From assembly GCA_900321425.1 (NCBI GenBank), contig ONWA01000009.1:29571-93570 (forward strand): a DNA stretch of 64,000 nt, read 5' to 3'. The notes beneath the pieces are model-generated. The model was not told the origin of the DNA. It made no database searches and saw only the letters and a list, made by a program, of their open reading frames with translations. How positions within the stretch are numbered: the stretch's first letter is position 1; every line of letters starts with the position of its first letter. Below are positions 45,093 to 54,402 of the stretch, piece by piece. This DNA comes from an uncultured Prevotellaceae bacterium. GTDB taxonomy: Bacteria > Bacteroidota > Bacteroidia > Bacteroidales > Bacteroidaceae. Made by a program: the position numbers and the translations under genes.

Positions 45093-48000
45093 TTATATTG
45101 CAGACATATATGTAAACAACTCTGTTTCTTCCAAGTTTGGGCGTTCTGTCACCTCTCTTACGTAATCACGTACCAGATGTCGCCACTCATTAGGTTTCAT
45201 ACTAAAATACCTCTCTTGAAATTCACGTATGCACTCCAGATAAATGGTTTCAATAGTTGTACCATCTTCCGTTTCCATCAAATTATGAATCAGCTTACGA
45301 ACATCATTATCATCAAGTATGTTGGTTAGCATTGAGCCAGACGCAATGAAACGAACCTCATCAGCTTTCTTGCCTCGTCTTGATGGTGAAACGACTTTCA
45401 TTGTTGGTTGTGAAGAGCCTTGGCTAATACTCTCGCCATTAGCTACCCTAACGATGTTGTGAATCTCATTCACATAGTTACGCACTGCTACGAAGTTCTT
45501 ACCAAATGTATCTATCCATTCGTATTGTGCAAACGGTTCCTCTTCCATCAACGTATTGGGGGTTATGTCACCGTTGTCACAGACGTATGTTATGATACTC
45601 TTGATATATTCCTCTTGCAAAGAGTTAAGTGTGGTATCAGATAGAAACTGTGAGAAACGTTCCATTGCGATATGACGGTCAACACCTATCTGTGAGCGTA
45701 TAAACGCACCCACGCTGTCACCACATATCATATTGCTCTTGGCAATGAATTTCTCATAATCCTCTTTAGTGCCTAGTTCCTTCCAACATATCTTTTCCAG
45801 TTCGCTAATGTCAGCAGATGTTAGTTTCTCCATGTTGACAATCTTCTGGATAACTGGCAGTTCTTTATTCTCTGCTAGGAAATCCATTACTCGCTGTTTG
45901 TATGAGGTCTGAAATGGCACATCTTTGGGTGTCCCTTTGGTTTCTACAGTGTCCTTAATGTTGATGGTAAACTTCTGATTGGTGATACCAGTAATGAACT
46001 GTACCAAATCCCTTATCTCCTTACGGACATATTCAAGTTTATCAAGTGAGGCAGATTCCCAGAAGTCATGCTTGGATAACTGTTTAATCAATGTCATCTT
46101 GTCATTCACTTGCTTGATGCTGGCTTTCTCCTGCAACTTATTGGCAATCTTCTCCACCACTTGCTTTGACTTGTCACCATTGACAGATTCATCAATCTGT
46201 GACAATTCAATATTAAGCATCAGTATATCGAACTTGGTTGCGCCCATGTTTGTAGTAGCATTAACCAATAACGGTGCTATCACGTCTTTTAGTTCTATGC
46301 CATCTGTGTTTGACAGATATACCCAAGTATCTTTCTTTCTGTATTTATCAACAATATCCCAATGCTCACGTACAGAGATATGCTTATCGTTCAATTCCTT
46401 AACTTGACCTATCAGAATGGCTTTGGTCTCATCATGCAAGGCTTTGGCTACCTCATCATTCTGGAACTGCTCATGCTGTAGTGCTATAGACAGGTCAACA
46501 CGCAAGTCAAACAGTCTCTGGGTAAGTGATATTGACTTCATCGGTTCAAACCCTTTGGGATTATCACCAAAGAACTCAAAGTTACCACACCAGTCAAATA
46601 TATAGAAGAATTTCTTGGCTCTGTCCTCTGGTGTTTCTCCTTCATCAAATATTTCTTCTGAGAGACGTGTGCCACGTCCAATCATCTGTAGGAACTTGAT
46701 TTTAGAACGCACTTGCTTGAAGAAAACCAGATTCAATATGTCTGGTACGTCTATACCAGTATCAAGCATATCAACAGATACGGCAATCTGGGGCATCTTT
46801 CCTCTTACTTCAAAGGTGTCAATGAGGCTCTGAGCATAATTAACGGTATTGTCAATCAGTTGGCAGAAATCATCACCTAGGGCTGGGTATAGATGCTTGA
46901 ATCGCTCGACTATAAGCACTGCATGATTGTGATTATAAGCAAAGATGATGGTCTTTCCGATTGTATCACCTCCATTTATCTTCAAACCGTTATCCATAAG
47001 GTCTATGATAACCTTATCTATGGTATCTTGATTGAAAATATAACTGAATAGTTCATCATGCTCTATATTGCGTCTATACAGTTCATCATCTGGAATGTTG
47101 AGTTTGGCTTTCTCATATTTCCAGATGCTTTCCATCTGCTGTTTTTCATCCTCAGACAACTTATCATACTTGATACCATTCTTTAATATGTCTGTTGTTC
47201 GAGACAGCACCACTTTGTCAACCAGATAACCGTCACTGACAGCTTCATCCAGCAGATACTCGAAATTCGGCTCACCACTCTCACGTTCAAAGAGGTCATA
47301 CGTGCTTCTGTCATCATCCTCCCTTGGTGTTGCGGTTAATCCTACCATCAAGGCATCGAAGTAACTTAGAATAGACGTGTATTTGCCAAAGATACTACGG
47401 TGTACCTCATCTATCACAATCAAATCAAATCTACCGATGGAAAACTCTTTAAGTTCAATATCTATGTAGTTTATCATTGTCTGATAGGTGCTGAACAATA
47501 TGCGAGCCTTCATCACGGCTTCTTTCTCAGTTGGCTTGAAATCATCAAGTCTGGCTGTGGTGGCACTTGGTAATAACTTGGTAAAGTTCTTATGAGCTTG
47601 CTTTACCAGTGCAGTACGGTCTGCAAGGAACAGTATGTTTTTCGCCCATCCGTTGCGCATCAGCACATCACATAGAGAAATGGCTACACGTGTCTTTCCA
47701 GTACCAGTAGCCATCACTAACAAACCTCTACGGTGCATACCGTTGAAATTCTCGCAAATGGCTTTAACCGCTTGCTTCTGGTATGCTCGATTGGTTATTT
47801 CATCATTAATTTTTAAGTCAGTGATTCCGTTCCTTCCACGTCTCTGCAACAATACCAACAAATCTTCCTCAGTGTGGAATCCATGAACTCGTCTCGATGG
47901 ATAACCCAATCCGTCAATAATGAAGGTCTTGAAGCCGTTGGTATAGTATATGACTGGTCTAACACCGTATTGCCGTTCTAAGCAATCCGCATACAATATG

Positions 48001-48788
48001 GCTTGTCGTCTGCCTACCTCTGGTGATTTCGTTGTACGCTTGGCTTCCACTACTGCAAGGGGCTTACCGTTAGCACCAAACAGCACATAGTCAACATAGC
48101 CCACACCTGCACTGTTAGGCATACCATTGACTTCAATCTCTATGCAAGCCTTACTCGGTACTATTGCACCTTCTTTATCCAGAACCTCCCACTTGGCTTC
48201 TTCCAGTAACAAGTCTATGAACAATTTGCGTGTCTCTGCTTCACTGTAGTCTATCTTGTCTGTAATATCTTGGGGTGCTTCTATTGTTTCCTTTGGTACA
48301 CTCTCAATAAACTGCACTGTTGCTGTTGGCACAGTATTGGTAGGCACTACAGTTAGTGAAGGTGACTTTGGTATAAGGTCTTTGCGGAATGGTGCAAGAT
48401 TTGTGATAACACCAAGTTTGAGCAAAATGCCACCTACAACGTTGTAGATGTTCAACAGTGTAAAGTAGGCTTCGCCACCCTTCACACCTCCATCATGTGC
48501 CGCCTTGTTTCCTATCTTTCGGACATAGTGAGCCGCCATCATCAATTTATCATCGTCACCGATGAACTGTGTAAACGGCTCACTAGACATCATTTCAAGC
48601 AGATTGGTACGCTTATCTAGTTCAATACCCTTGAGGGTGTAGATAGCCTTTACTATCCACTCCAAGGCTCTGCGACCATTCAGAGCACACACATCATAGT
48701 TTGTCTGCTGGGTGTCCTCTGCTGCACTGCAAAAGCCGTATAGGTCTTTCAGTGCCTCTATGTCTTGTAGATAGTCAAAGTTCTTCAC
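45093..48788 (-). CDS. hsdR: Type I restriction enzyme R subunit
   Basis: 1231 aa. Residues 1-130 are DUF4145-like. The HsdR nuclease core carries Asp233 and V-E-A-K (Glu248, Lys250), the PD-ExK site. Walker A A-T-G-T-G-K-T is at 360-366, the DEVH box (V-I-D-E-V-H) about 90 residues later, then helicase motifs including T-A-T-P-R and Q-M-I-G-R-G-T-R-L, and a C-terminal helical region. EcoEI-like architecture. It translocates and cuts unmethylated DNA with HsdM and HsdS. GTG start at 48788, 4 bp after the preceding small gene. Confidence 0.95.
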   Translation of the reverse strand: MKNFDYLQDIEALKDLYGFCSAAEDTQQTNYDVCALNGRRALEWIVKAIYTLKGIELDKRTNLLEMMSSEPFTQFIGDDDKLMMAAHYVRKIGNKAAHDGGVKGGEAYFTLLNIYNVVGGILLKLGVITNLAPFRKDLIPKSPSLTVVPTNTVPTATVQFIESVPKETIEAPQDITDKIDYSEAETRKLFIDLLLEEAKWEVLDKEGAIVPSKACIEIEVNGMPNSAGVGYVDYVLFGANGKPLAVVEAKRTTKSPEVGRRQAILYADCLERQYGVRPVIYYTNGFKTFIIDGLGYPSRRVHGFHTEEDLLVLLQRRGRNGITDLKINDEITNRAYQKQAVKAICENFNGMHRRGLLVMATGTGKTRVAISLCDVLMRNGWAKNILFLADRTALVKQAHKNFTKLLPSATTARLDDFKPTEKEAVMKARILFSTYQTMINYIDIELKEFSIGRFDLIVIDEVHRSIFGKYTSILSYFDALMVGLTATPREDDDRSTYDLFERESGEPNFEYLLDEAVSDGYLVDKVVLSRTTDILKNGIKYDKLSEDEKQQMESIWKYEKAKLNIPDDELYRRNIEHDELFSYIFNQDTIDKVIIDLMDNGLKINGGDTIGKTIIFAYNHNHAVLIVERFKHLYPALGDDFCQLIDNTVNYAQSLIDTFEVRGKMPQIAVSVDMLDTGIDVPDILNLVFFKQVRSKIKFLQMIGRGTRLSEEIFDEGETPEDRAKKFFYIFDWCGNFEFFGDNPKGFEPMKSISLTQRLFDLRVDLSIALQHEQFQNDEVAKALHDETKAILIGQVKELNDKHISVREHWDIVDKYRKKDTWVYLSNTDGIELKDVIAPLLVNATTNMGATKFDILMLNIELSQIDESVNGDKSKQVVEKIANKLQEKASIKQVNDKMTLIKQLSKHDFWESASLDKLEYVRKEIRDLVQFITGITNQKFTINIKDTVETKGTPKDVPFQTSYKQRVMDFLAENKELPVIQKIVNMEKLTSADISELEKICWKELGTKEDYEKFIAKSNMICGDSVGAFIRSQIGVDRHIAMERFSQFLSDTTLNSLQEEYIKSIITYVCDNGDITPNTLMEEEPFAQYEWIDTFGKNFVAVRNYVNEIHNIVRVANGESISQGSSQPTMKVVSPSRRGKKADEVRFIASGSMLTNILDDNDVRKLIHNLMETEDGTTIETIYLECIREFQERYFSMKPNEWRHLVRDYVREVTERPNLEETELFTYMSAI

Positions 48789-48792
48789 TTGT

Positions 48793-49065
48793 TCACCAAT
48801 CTTCTTCTCTTAATTTGTCCATTTCGTTTCTAATATCTACTAATGTACGTCCTTTATAACTGAAATACAGAGGACCTTGATATGTTCCACAAGCCTTCTT
48901 TACAGGAATATACTCTTTTACAAATGCTGACAATGACCATTCCTTTCCCTCATACTCTACAGTATTTGCACCAGAAACAGTTACCTCTATCTCAAGAGGG
49001 TCAAAAGTAATTTTATCTCCTTTTGAAAGCCCAATCATTTCAAATTTAAATGTTTTTTTTCTCAT
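48793..49065 (-). CDS. Small RAMA-like protein inside the type I RM operon
   Basis: 90 aa from the ATG at 49065. This start is chosen because AAAGGAG lies 6-7 nt upstream, a rare strong Shine-Dalgarno here; the longer frame to 49161 would run into hsdS. The pattern V-E-Y-E-G-K-E-W-S-L-S-A-F-V-K-E, then Y-F-S-Y-K-G-R-T-L-V-D-I-R, resembles the RAMA domain (restriction system adenine-methylase associated), proposed to read modified DNA. It is placed between hsdS and hsdR with 10- and 4-bp gaps. Its role in the complex is unknown. Confidence 0.6.
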   Translation of the reverse strand: MRKKTFKFEMIGLSKGDKITFDPLEIEVTVSGANTVEYEGKEWSLSAFVKEYIPVKKACGTYQGPLYFSYKGRTLVDIRNEMDKLREEDW

Positions 49066-49075
49066 ACTCACTCCT

Positions 49076-50260
49076 TTAATTAAACCAAAAATCCATTCTA
49101 CTGTTATATAATGTCTCAACCTCCTTGATGGACTGCTTGATAAGTTCCTTTTGGTGTTCAATGGCTTCTATATTGGAAGCGAATTGTTGCTGTAAGGCGA
49201 GAGGCGGTAGAAAGATACGAATCATTCGCAAATCACCTATTGCCATACTCGATTGATTTACTGCGTCCTTTCTGATTTTTGCCACCTCATCCTTAAAGTA
49301 TTCTGTTTTGAAATAATAGTCTGCAAATGTTGGGATAAGCAAATCATAAACAACAACTAAACGCAGTAGATTCATTCCATGAATAATCTGCTCCTCATCT
49401 TCTTTCTTGTACATTACGGTTCTACCAATATATGCTTTACTATTGATATGAGACATCAGTAAATCCCCATCATTTAGCACATAATTTGTGTATTTTGTCA
49501 AGTCACATATATTAGCATAACCTAAACGGTCTCTGTTAAACACACCATTTGACAATGTTTCAATTCTTGTTATTGGATAACCAGATGCCCCTTTGGTCTG
49601 CTTTATGTTCGCTCCATTTTTAATGTATGAGAAACAATCTCCAATTATTTTCACTTCCCATCCCTTATCATTGGTGATGGGGTCGCCAAACATTTCATAG
49701 AAGAGAGACTGCGCCAGATTATCCAACTCGTTTAATTGGGCTTTTTTCTTTTCAATGATGGAACTCAGCAAGTCCAACTCTTCAACAATATGCTGCTGCT
49801 CAGAAAGTGGGGGGATTGGCAATACGTAATTTTTCATTTGCTCTGTACTAAGATTGGGCTGAGCAACACCTTCTGCATCCTTCAAGAACTCTAATGATTT
49901 TGTTTTTAAAAAGCAATAAAGATATTTATGGTTTAATGTTTTGACAGATTCTCTACATATAGCCACACGTTGATTTAGATACAAAGTTTCATTAGTTTTA
50001 TTTATGCCAATTTTACCTGTAGTTGCTCCAGACAAGGCTATTAAAATATCATCTGGATATACTTTGTATTTATCAAGATTCTGCTTGTATGTTTCTTTAT
50101 TGAAAAAAACCACATCACTTAAATCAACTATATCATTTTGTATGTTTGATATTCTTAATATTTTCTCACCTTCTTTTGTAAACAAAGAACTCTTGAAAGC
50201 AAAACCATTTATGATGATTGCGACATCACCCAGTTTCTTATATTCCCAACCTTCTTTCAT
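49076..50260 (-). CDS. hsdS: Type I restriction enzyme specificity subunit
   Basis: 394 aa with two target-recognition domains (about 1-135 and 200-345). Each is followed by a conserved helical spacer: P-I-P-P-L-S-E-Q-Q-H-I-V near 148-160, and L-P-P-L-A-L-Q-Q-Q-F near 350. It sets the bipartite DNA target for HsdM and HsdR. It starts 3 bp after the hsdM stop. No inverted hsdS copies for phase variation were found nearby despite the serine recombinase next to hsdM. Confidence 0.93.
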   Translation of the reverse strand: MKEGWEYKKLGDVAIIINGFAFKSSLFTKEGEKILRISNIQNDIVDLSDVVFFNKETYKQNLDKYKVYPDDILIALSGATTGKIGINKTNETLYLNQRVAICRESVKTLNHKYLYCFLKTKSLEFLKDAEGVAQPNLSTEQMKNYVLPIPPLSEQQHIVEELDLLSSIIEKKKAQLNELDNLAQSLFYEMFGDPITNDKGWEVKIIGDCFSYIKNGANIKQTKGASGYPITRIETLSNGVFNRDRLGYANICDLTKYTNYVLNDGDLLMSHINSKAYIGRTVMYKKEDEEQIIHGMNLLRLVVVYDLLIPTFADYYFKTEYFKDEVAKIRKDAVNQSSMAIGDLRMIRIFLPPLALQQQFASNIEAIEHQKELIKQSIKEVETLYNSRMDFWFN

Positions 50261-50263
50261 ACC

Positions 50264-51757
50264 CTACATGAATTTAGTACGGAACTCCTTAATGGCGGCT
50301 GCAATCTCACTCTCCAAGGCTTCTATGCGACCTTGAATCACCTCTGTACTGTCATACTCAACCTTCTCACGCTCCACCTCCTTATACTTGTTGATGGAAA
50401 GCACATAGTCATTGTTGCGTATCTCATCAACAGGAACTAGGAATGACTTGTCTTTACGTGTACGCTGTTCTTCTGCCCTTTGGTTATGGAAACGTGCTAT
50501 AACGTCTGGAATGTCGTTTTCTTCGACCTCTGTACGCTTCTGGTCAAGTGAGTACCCATCCGCTTGCATATCATAAAACCAAACTTTATCTGTACCTCCT
50601 GCACCAGTCTTGGTGAAGATAAGAATGGCTGTAGAGACACCGCTATAGGGTTGGAACACACCACTTGGCATTGAAATAACAGCCCTCAGAGTATGATTCT
50701 CAACTAACTCTTTACGCAAGGCTACATGAGCATTAGAATTGCCGAACAGCACACCATCTGGGACAATGCTCGCACACCGTCCACCAGTCTGCAACATGCG
50801 GATAAACAGAGAAACAAACAGCAATTCCGTTTTCTTGGTGTTGGTGATTGCCAGTAATGATTTATTAATATCCTCACTATCAACACTGCCTGCAAATGGT
50901 GGGTTGGCTAGACAAAGAGTATATTTCTCAGTATCATTGTTGCTTGATGATAGACTGTCACGGTATGCCACATCAGGCTCTTCAACACCATGCAGCATCA
51001 AGTTCATTGCACCGATGCGCAACATGGTACTGTCTGTATCGAAGCCATGAAACATCTTTCCCTTGAAATGCTCTGCGTTCTCCTTCTTTAAAAGGTCTTG
51101 CTTGTAGTTCTCGGCAATATACTTGGCACTCTCAACGATGAAGCCTGCACTACCCATAGCAGGGTCACAGATTTCATCCTTCAACGTTGGTTGCATCAGT
51201 TCTACCATCATGCGGATAATATGCCTTGGTGTGCGGAACTGACCGTTATTGCCACTTGCAGCCATCTTACCAAGGATGTACTCGTACACATCACCCATTG
51301 CGTCACGGTTGGTCATATCCAGTGCATCCACACCGTCCACAATCTTTGTCAATGTACGTGGGTTCTGAATCAAGAACACTGCATCACGCATAAAACGGCT
51401 GTAGGCAGATGATTTTCCCTCACTGAGATTTTTGATGAAGGAAAAGGCATCGTTGCGGATGGTGTTAAACATCTGGGTTGCCTCCATATTCTTGAATACG
51501 TGCCAACGTAGGTTATTATACGGAACATCGGAATCCGTATCTGGGTTATGCCACATACCATCCTTAAATGTGGGGTTGGTAATCTTCACGCCTAGGATAT
51601 TGGCTTCTGCCTCCTTCTTTAACTGTGCATCATCTATCATCTTCATAAAGAAGAGATAGGTCATTTGTTCCAATACAGACATCGGATTAGTTATGCCACC
51701 TACCCAATATGTGTCCCAGATTGAATCTATGCGGTTCTTTATTTCACCAGTAATCAT
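50264..51757 (-). CDS. hsdM: Type I restriction enzyme methylase subunit
   Basis: 497 aa from the ATG at 51757; an in-frame ATG 27 bp upstream is also possible. N-terminal HsdM helical domain, then SAM motif D-P-A-M-G-S-A-G-F and catalytic N-P-P-F (L-A-N-P-P-F-A-G-S) of N6-adenine methyltransferases. It forms the M2S methylase with HsdS. First gene of hsdM-hsdS-small-hsdR. A terminator-like palindrome (51802-51818) separates it from the serine recombinase upstream, so a promoter should lie in 51758-51800. TATTTTTG there is a weak candidate. Confidence 0.95.
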   Translation of the reverse strand: MITGEIKNRIDSIWDTYWVGGITNPMSVLEQMTYLFFMKMIDDAQLKKEAEANILGVKITNPTFKDGMWHNPDTDSDVPYNNLRWHVFKNMEATQMFNTIRNDAFSFIKNLSEGKSSAYSRFMRDAVFLIQNPRTLTKIVDGVDALDMTNRDAMGDVYEYILGKMAASGNNGQFRTPRHIIRMMVELMQPTLKDEICDPAMGSAGFIVESAKYIAENYKQDLLKKENAEHFKGKMFHGFDTDSTMLRIGAMNLMLHGVEEPDVAYRDSLSSSNNDTEKYTLCLANPPFAGSVDSEDINKSLLAITNTKKTELLFVSLFIRMLQTGGRCASIVPDGVLFGNSNAHVALRKELVENHTLRAVISMPSGVFQPYSGVSTAILIFTKTGAGGTDKVWFYDMQADGYSLDQKRTEVEENDIPDVIARFHNQRAEEQRTRKDKSFLVPVDEIRNNDYVLSINKYKEVEREKVEYDSTEVIQGRIEALESEIAAAIKEFRTKFM

Positions 51758-51801
51758 CTTCGTTTTTAGTTTATTCTGTTGCAAAAATAAAGAAAAAAAG
51801 C

Positions 51802-51818
51802 CAAAACTATAAGTTTTG
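51802..51818. terminator. Short palindrome with flanking T/A-runs
   Basis: CAAAACT-ATA-AGTTTTG, with T-rich sequence following on both strands. Probably terminates the serine recombinase transcript before hsdM; could also be an operator. Confidence 0.4.
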
Positions 51819-51855
51819 ACCTTCTTTTTTCTATCTTCTACTGTAAAATAGTTAT

Positions 51856-52500
51856 CTATAGACCTATTTCTTTAGAAAATTCTGCCTTGATACGTTGGAC
51901 TGTACTCAATCCACGATTAGTTAGTTTTGCAGTGATTCTAATAGAGTACCCTTTTCTAAGGTAACTGATTACGTCTCTATACTCTTCCGCTTTCTTCTCT
52001 CTAGGCTTGCGATAACCCTCATTGCCAAATTTGCCTCCATTGGCTTTGTATAATGCTCTACCACTCTGTAATCTATAGACAATCTGGCTTCTCTCTATGC
52101 TACCCATTTCTGCCAGAACAGTGCAGATTATACTTGCAATAGGATTGACCTTACCGTCCTCTTGTAACGTGTATAAGCCTAGATTGAGTATGTAAACACT
52201 CACTTTAGCCTCATGTAACATTTCGAGAGACTTCAAAACTTGAAGGGTGCTTCTACCAAGTCTTGGCAGTTCATGAATAGCTAGCACCGATATATGATTC
52301 TCTACACAGAAGTTAAGGCACTCCATTAGCACCTTACGTTGCTCATTCTTCTTTGCGCCACTAATATGCTCTTCATAAATGCCTTTAATGGTGAAATCAT
52401 TGGCTTGGCAGAATCTCTTTAAGTCCTCGACCTGCCTTGATGTATTCTGGCGGTCATTTTCACTGGAAACACGACAATATAGGCAGCACGTTTTCTTCAT
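51856..52500 (-). CDS. Serine recombinase (resolvase/invertase family)
   Basis: 214 aa from the ATG at 52500. Catalytic N-terminus Y-C-R-V-S-S with Arg10 and Ser12, then a resolvase core (L-A-I-H-E-L-P-R-L-G-R-S, E-R-S-Q-I) and a C-terminal helix-turn-helix (Y-S-I-R-I-T-A-K-L-T-N-R-G-L-S-T-V). Size and layout fit small resolvases or DNA invertases rather than large integrases. It may resolve island multimers or invert a segment; no inverted-repeat pair was identified within reach. Upstream -7 element TATCTTTG at 52544-52551. Confidence 0.9.
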   Translation of the reverse strand: MKKTCCLYCRVSSENDRQNTSRQVEDLKRFCQANDFTIKGIYEEHISGAKKNEQRKVLMECLNFCVENHISVLAIHELPRLGRSTLQVLKSLEMLHEAKVSVYILNLGLYTLQEDGKVNPIASIICTVLAEMGSIERSQIVYRLQSGRALYKANGGKFGNEGYRKPREKKAEEYRDVISYLRKGYSIRITAKLTNRGLSTVQRIKAEFSKEIGL

Positions 52501-52619
52501 TTCTCTATTCTTATTTACGTTTAACATCTGTATTCTAAACAGTCAAAGATAGTTTTGATTACGATTACACCCCTTATTCATTCCACTTTATAAATTGTTT
52601 TGAATACGCTTTTCTTTGA

Positions 52620-52937
52620 TTACATTTTTATAGAGTATTCTGCTGCAACCCTATGCTCATAGTCTGCTGTCTTTTCAACATAATCATCAATCAATTCGAC
52701 CAGTGAATCGAAGAACACACCTTCAACCGTCTTGACCACCTTGCTTGCTTTGATGAAGCGGATGTCAAAAAGGTCATTGCCCTCGTTGTACACTACCTCA
52801 ACAGTGCCCTTGAACTTGAAGCCTTGCACATTGAACCTCAGACCGTTCTCGATTGCAACAGCATTGTGGAATCCCCACGACCACATTACCATTAACTGTG
52901 ACCTCAGTATGTTCATTATATAATTTGCCATTTCCAT
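52620..52937 (-). CDS. Hypothetical protein (105 aa)
   Basis: No known family. A central segment V-Q-G-F-K-F-K-G-T-V-E-V resembles V-K-G-F-E-F-K-G-W-I-K-I in the next upstream protein (52972-53331), and the two align on through a mixed alpha/beta C-terminal half, so they are likely divergent paralogues. Soluble, no signal peptide. Small island-type gene in a leftward cluster. Confidence 0.6.
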   Translation of the reverse strand: MEMANYIMNILRSQLMVMWSWGFHNAVAIENGLRFNVQGFKFKGTVEVVYNEGNDLFDIRFIKASKVVKTVEGVFFDSLVELIDDYVEKTADYEHRVAAEYSIKM

Positions 52938-52971
52938 GCTACTTCTTATTTTTTATTTATTTTTGACTGAT

Positions 52972-53331
52972 TTAAGTACAAGTAACCCTATTTTTCTTCA
53001 CCTTCTCCCAAATGTCACCCTCTCCATCGAGATTAGCTCGAAGGGTAATCATCAAATCATTCGGTTTGATGTTTCTCACGCTCCGCAATTCAGTTTTTCC
53101 GTTCTGATTGTAGAAGTAGATAACAAACTTGCCATTGGGAGTTCTTAGAATCTTAATCCATCCTTTAAACTCAAATCCCTTCACGTAGGCTTTTACACTT
53201 AGGTCTGTTGTATATACACGACCATAGAAACACCATTCATATTGAAGCAGAATCTGTGAGCATAGAAACTTGTAAATTTTATGCGCTCTAGGTTCCCACC
53301 CATCTGGTATCTCTAGCTTTCTATTGTTCAT
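52972..53331 (-). CDS. Hypothetical protein (119 aa), paralogue of the 52620 gene
   Basis: Starts M-N-N-R-K-L-E-I-P-D-G-W-E-P-R. Shares G-F-x-F-K-G-x-I/V-x-I/V plus later strand spacing with the 105-aa neighbour. Soluble and basic at its end. Function unknown. Lies downstream of the 53385 gene, 53 bp away. Confidence 0.6.
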   Translation of the reverse strand: MNNRKLEIPDGWEPRAHKIYKFLCSQILLQYEWCFYGRVYTTDLSVKAYVKGFEFKGWIKILRTPNGKFVIYFYNQNGKTELRSVRNIKPNDLMITLRANLDGEGDIWEKVKKNRVTCT

Positions 53332-53384
53332 ATCACTAATTGATAATGTTTATATCTTTATTCGTATCAATTTGACTAAGGTCA

Positions 53385-53744
53385 TTAAAAGACCTTAACC
53401 AATGATTCCCAACGAAATGAACGAAAGCCTCCTTTCGCTACATCAAACACAACTTTAGTTCCAAAGTGTTCCTTTCCCACTCCCTTAATATACTTGCTAC
53501 ACAGTGAGGGATTGGTACTACACCACATTTCTCTCAAAGAGCCATCACGTTTTACAAAGATTATATGGCAGAGTTGATTGTCAGCAAGCTTTGCCTCTAG
53601 CTGTTCTAGTAGAAGAGCCTTAGCAAGACCTACTTCAAGTGAACCAGTACGCTCTGCGATTACGTTTGCTCTTGTGATAGTTATATCACTTAATGCCACT
53701 GTCATGTTGGCTATTGCCACTGTTGGAATTGTTGTCTGTACCAT
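53385..53744 (-). CDS. DUF2693/SH3-like small protein
   Basis: 119 aa. The central F-V-K-R-D-G-S-L-R-E-M-W-C-S-T-N-P-S-L motif resembles DUF2693-type SH3 beta-barrel proteins found in Bacteroidetes mobile elements and phages, of unknown role. First gene of a leftward cluster (with 52972 and 52620). Its consensus promoter (53804-53835) overlaps a palindromic repeat, suggesting regulation. Confidence 0.6.
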   Translation of the reverse strand: MVQTTIPTVAIANMTVALSDITITRANVIAERTGSLEVGLAKALLLEQLEAKLADNQLCHIIFVKRDGSLREMWCSTNPSLCSKYIKGVGKEHFGTKVVFDVAKGGFRSFRWESLVKVF

Positions 53745-53803
53745 AATGCTTATACCTTATATTATTTATTTAACTTGTTAATTATCAGGTTCTTTTGACG
53801 ATG

Positions 53804-53835
53804 CAAAGTTAAGCATTAAATATGGTATTACCAAA
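53804..53835 (-). promoter_or_regulatory. Promoter of the 53744 gene cluster
   Basis: Minus strand TTTG-N20-TAACTTTG, exact consensus, about 60 bp before the ATG. Confidence 0.7.
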
Positions 53836-53930
53836 TTCTAAGCAAATTTTTAACTGGCTTTAAATCAGAACGTTGCAATGACAGGCTTCTTTAACACCCA
53901 GACCACAAATGAATATGGTATTACTAAATT
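53820..53930. promoter_or_regulatory. Paired operator-like repeats between divergent genes
   Basis: ATATGGTATTACYAAATT occurs at 53820-53837 and 53913-53930 with one mismatch. The core GGTATTACC is palindromic. The first copy covers the -33 box of the leftward promoter; the second lies before the rightward -7 element TACCTTTG (53977-53984). It fits a shared repressor site; the repressor is unknown. Confidence 0.45.
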
Positions 53931-54010
53931 ATCTTAATTTTGACATTAGTTATACCATTTTCAAAATTATTATTATTACCTTTGCCGCCAAATATAATAA
54001 AATAAGATAT

Positions 54011-54379
54011 ATGGCAGAGAATAACAAGCGTGGTGGAAAGCGCATTGGTGCTGGCCGCCCATCCAATCCACGCAGCAAGGTGCAAATCGCCTTGAAGCTA
54101 GATGGAGACCTAAACGAGGTGTTTGATTCACCCAAGTTTGATGGCAATAGAGGACAGTATATAAACAAGGCTGTGAGGGAGAAGATGCTTGCTGACGGTT
54201 ACATCAAGGAAGTGAAGTTGCAAGCATCAGTCACAGTTAACGGTGCTGAGTACACTAGACAAGATGCCAATGGAAAATCATCTTGCGCTCAGTGTGCGTT
54301 ATCATCTGAATGTTGGGACTTATGGCACTATGCCACTCCATGTTACGGTGGCTTTTATACAAAGGCACAAAATAGGTAA
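54011..54379 (+). CDS. Small basic protein with GGKRxGAGRP motif
   Basis: 122 aa from the ATG at 54011, set 26 nt after a TACCTTTG -7 element; the upstream ATG at 53909 would precede the promoter. N-terminal K-R-G-G-K-R-I-G-A-G-R-P is an AT-hook-like DNA-contact motif common in phage and mobile-element proteins. A Cys cluster near the end (C-A-Q-C-A-L-S-S-E-C) could bind a metal. Possibly a DNA-binding accessory or regulator; it is divergent from the 53744 cluster and shares its operator region. Confidence 0.6.
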   Translation: MAENNKRGGKRIGAGRPSNPRSKVQIALKLDGDLNEVFDSPKFDGNRGQYINKAVREKMLADGYIKEVKLQASVTVNGAEYTRQDANGKSSCAQCALSSECWDLWHYATPCYGGFYTKAQNR

Positions 54380-54402
54380 AAAGACATTTTTATCTTCCAT
54401 TT

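Noticed and set aside
49076-52500. Invertible hsdS (phase-variable specificity) driven by the serine recombinase
   Set aside because: Only one hsdS is present and no second TRD copy or inverted-repeat pair was found nearby.
53909-54010. Upstream extension of the 54011 gene
   Set aside because: The extra 34 residues are Ile/Phe-rich from AT-rich promoter DNA and precede the TACCTTTG -7 element.
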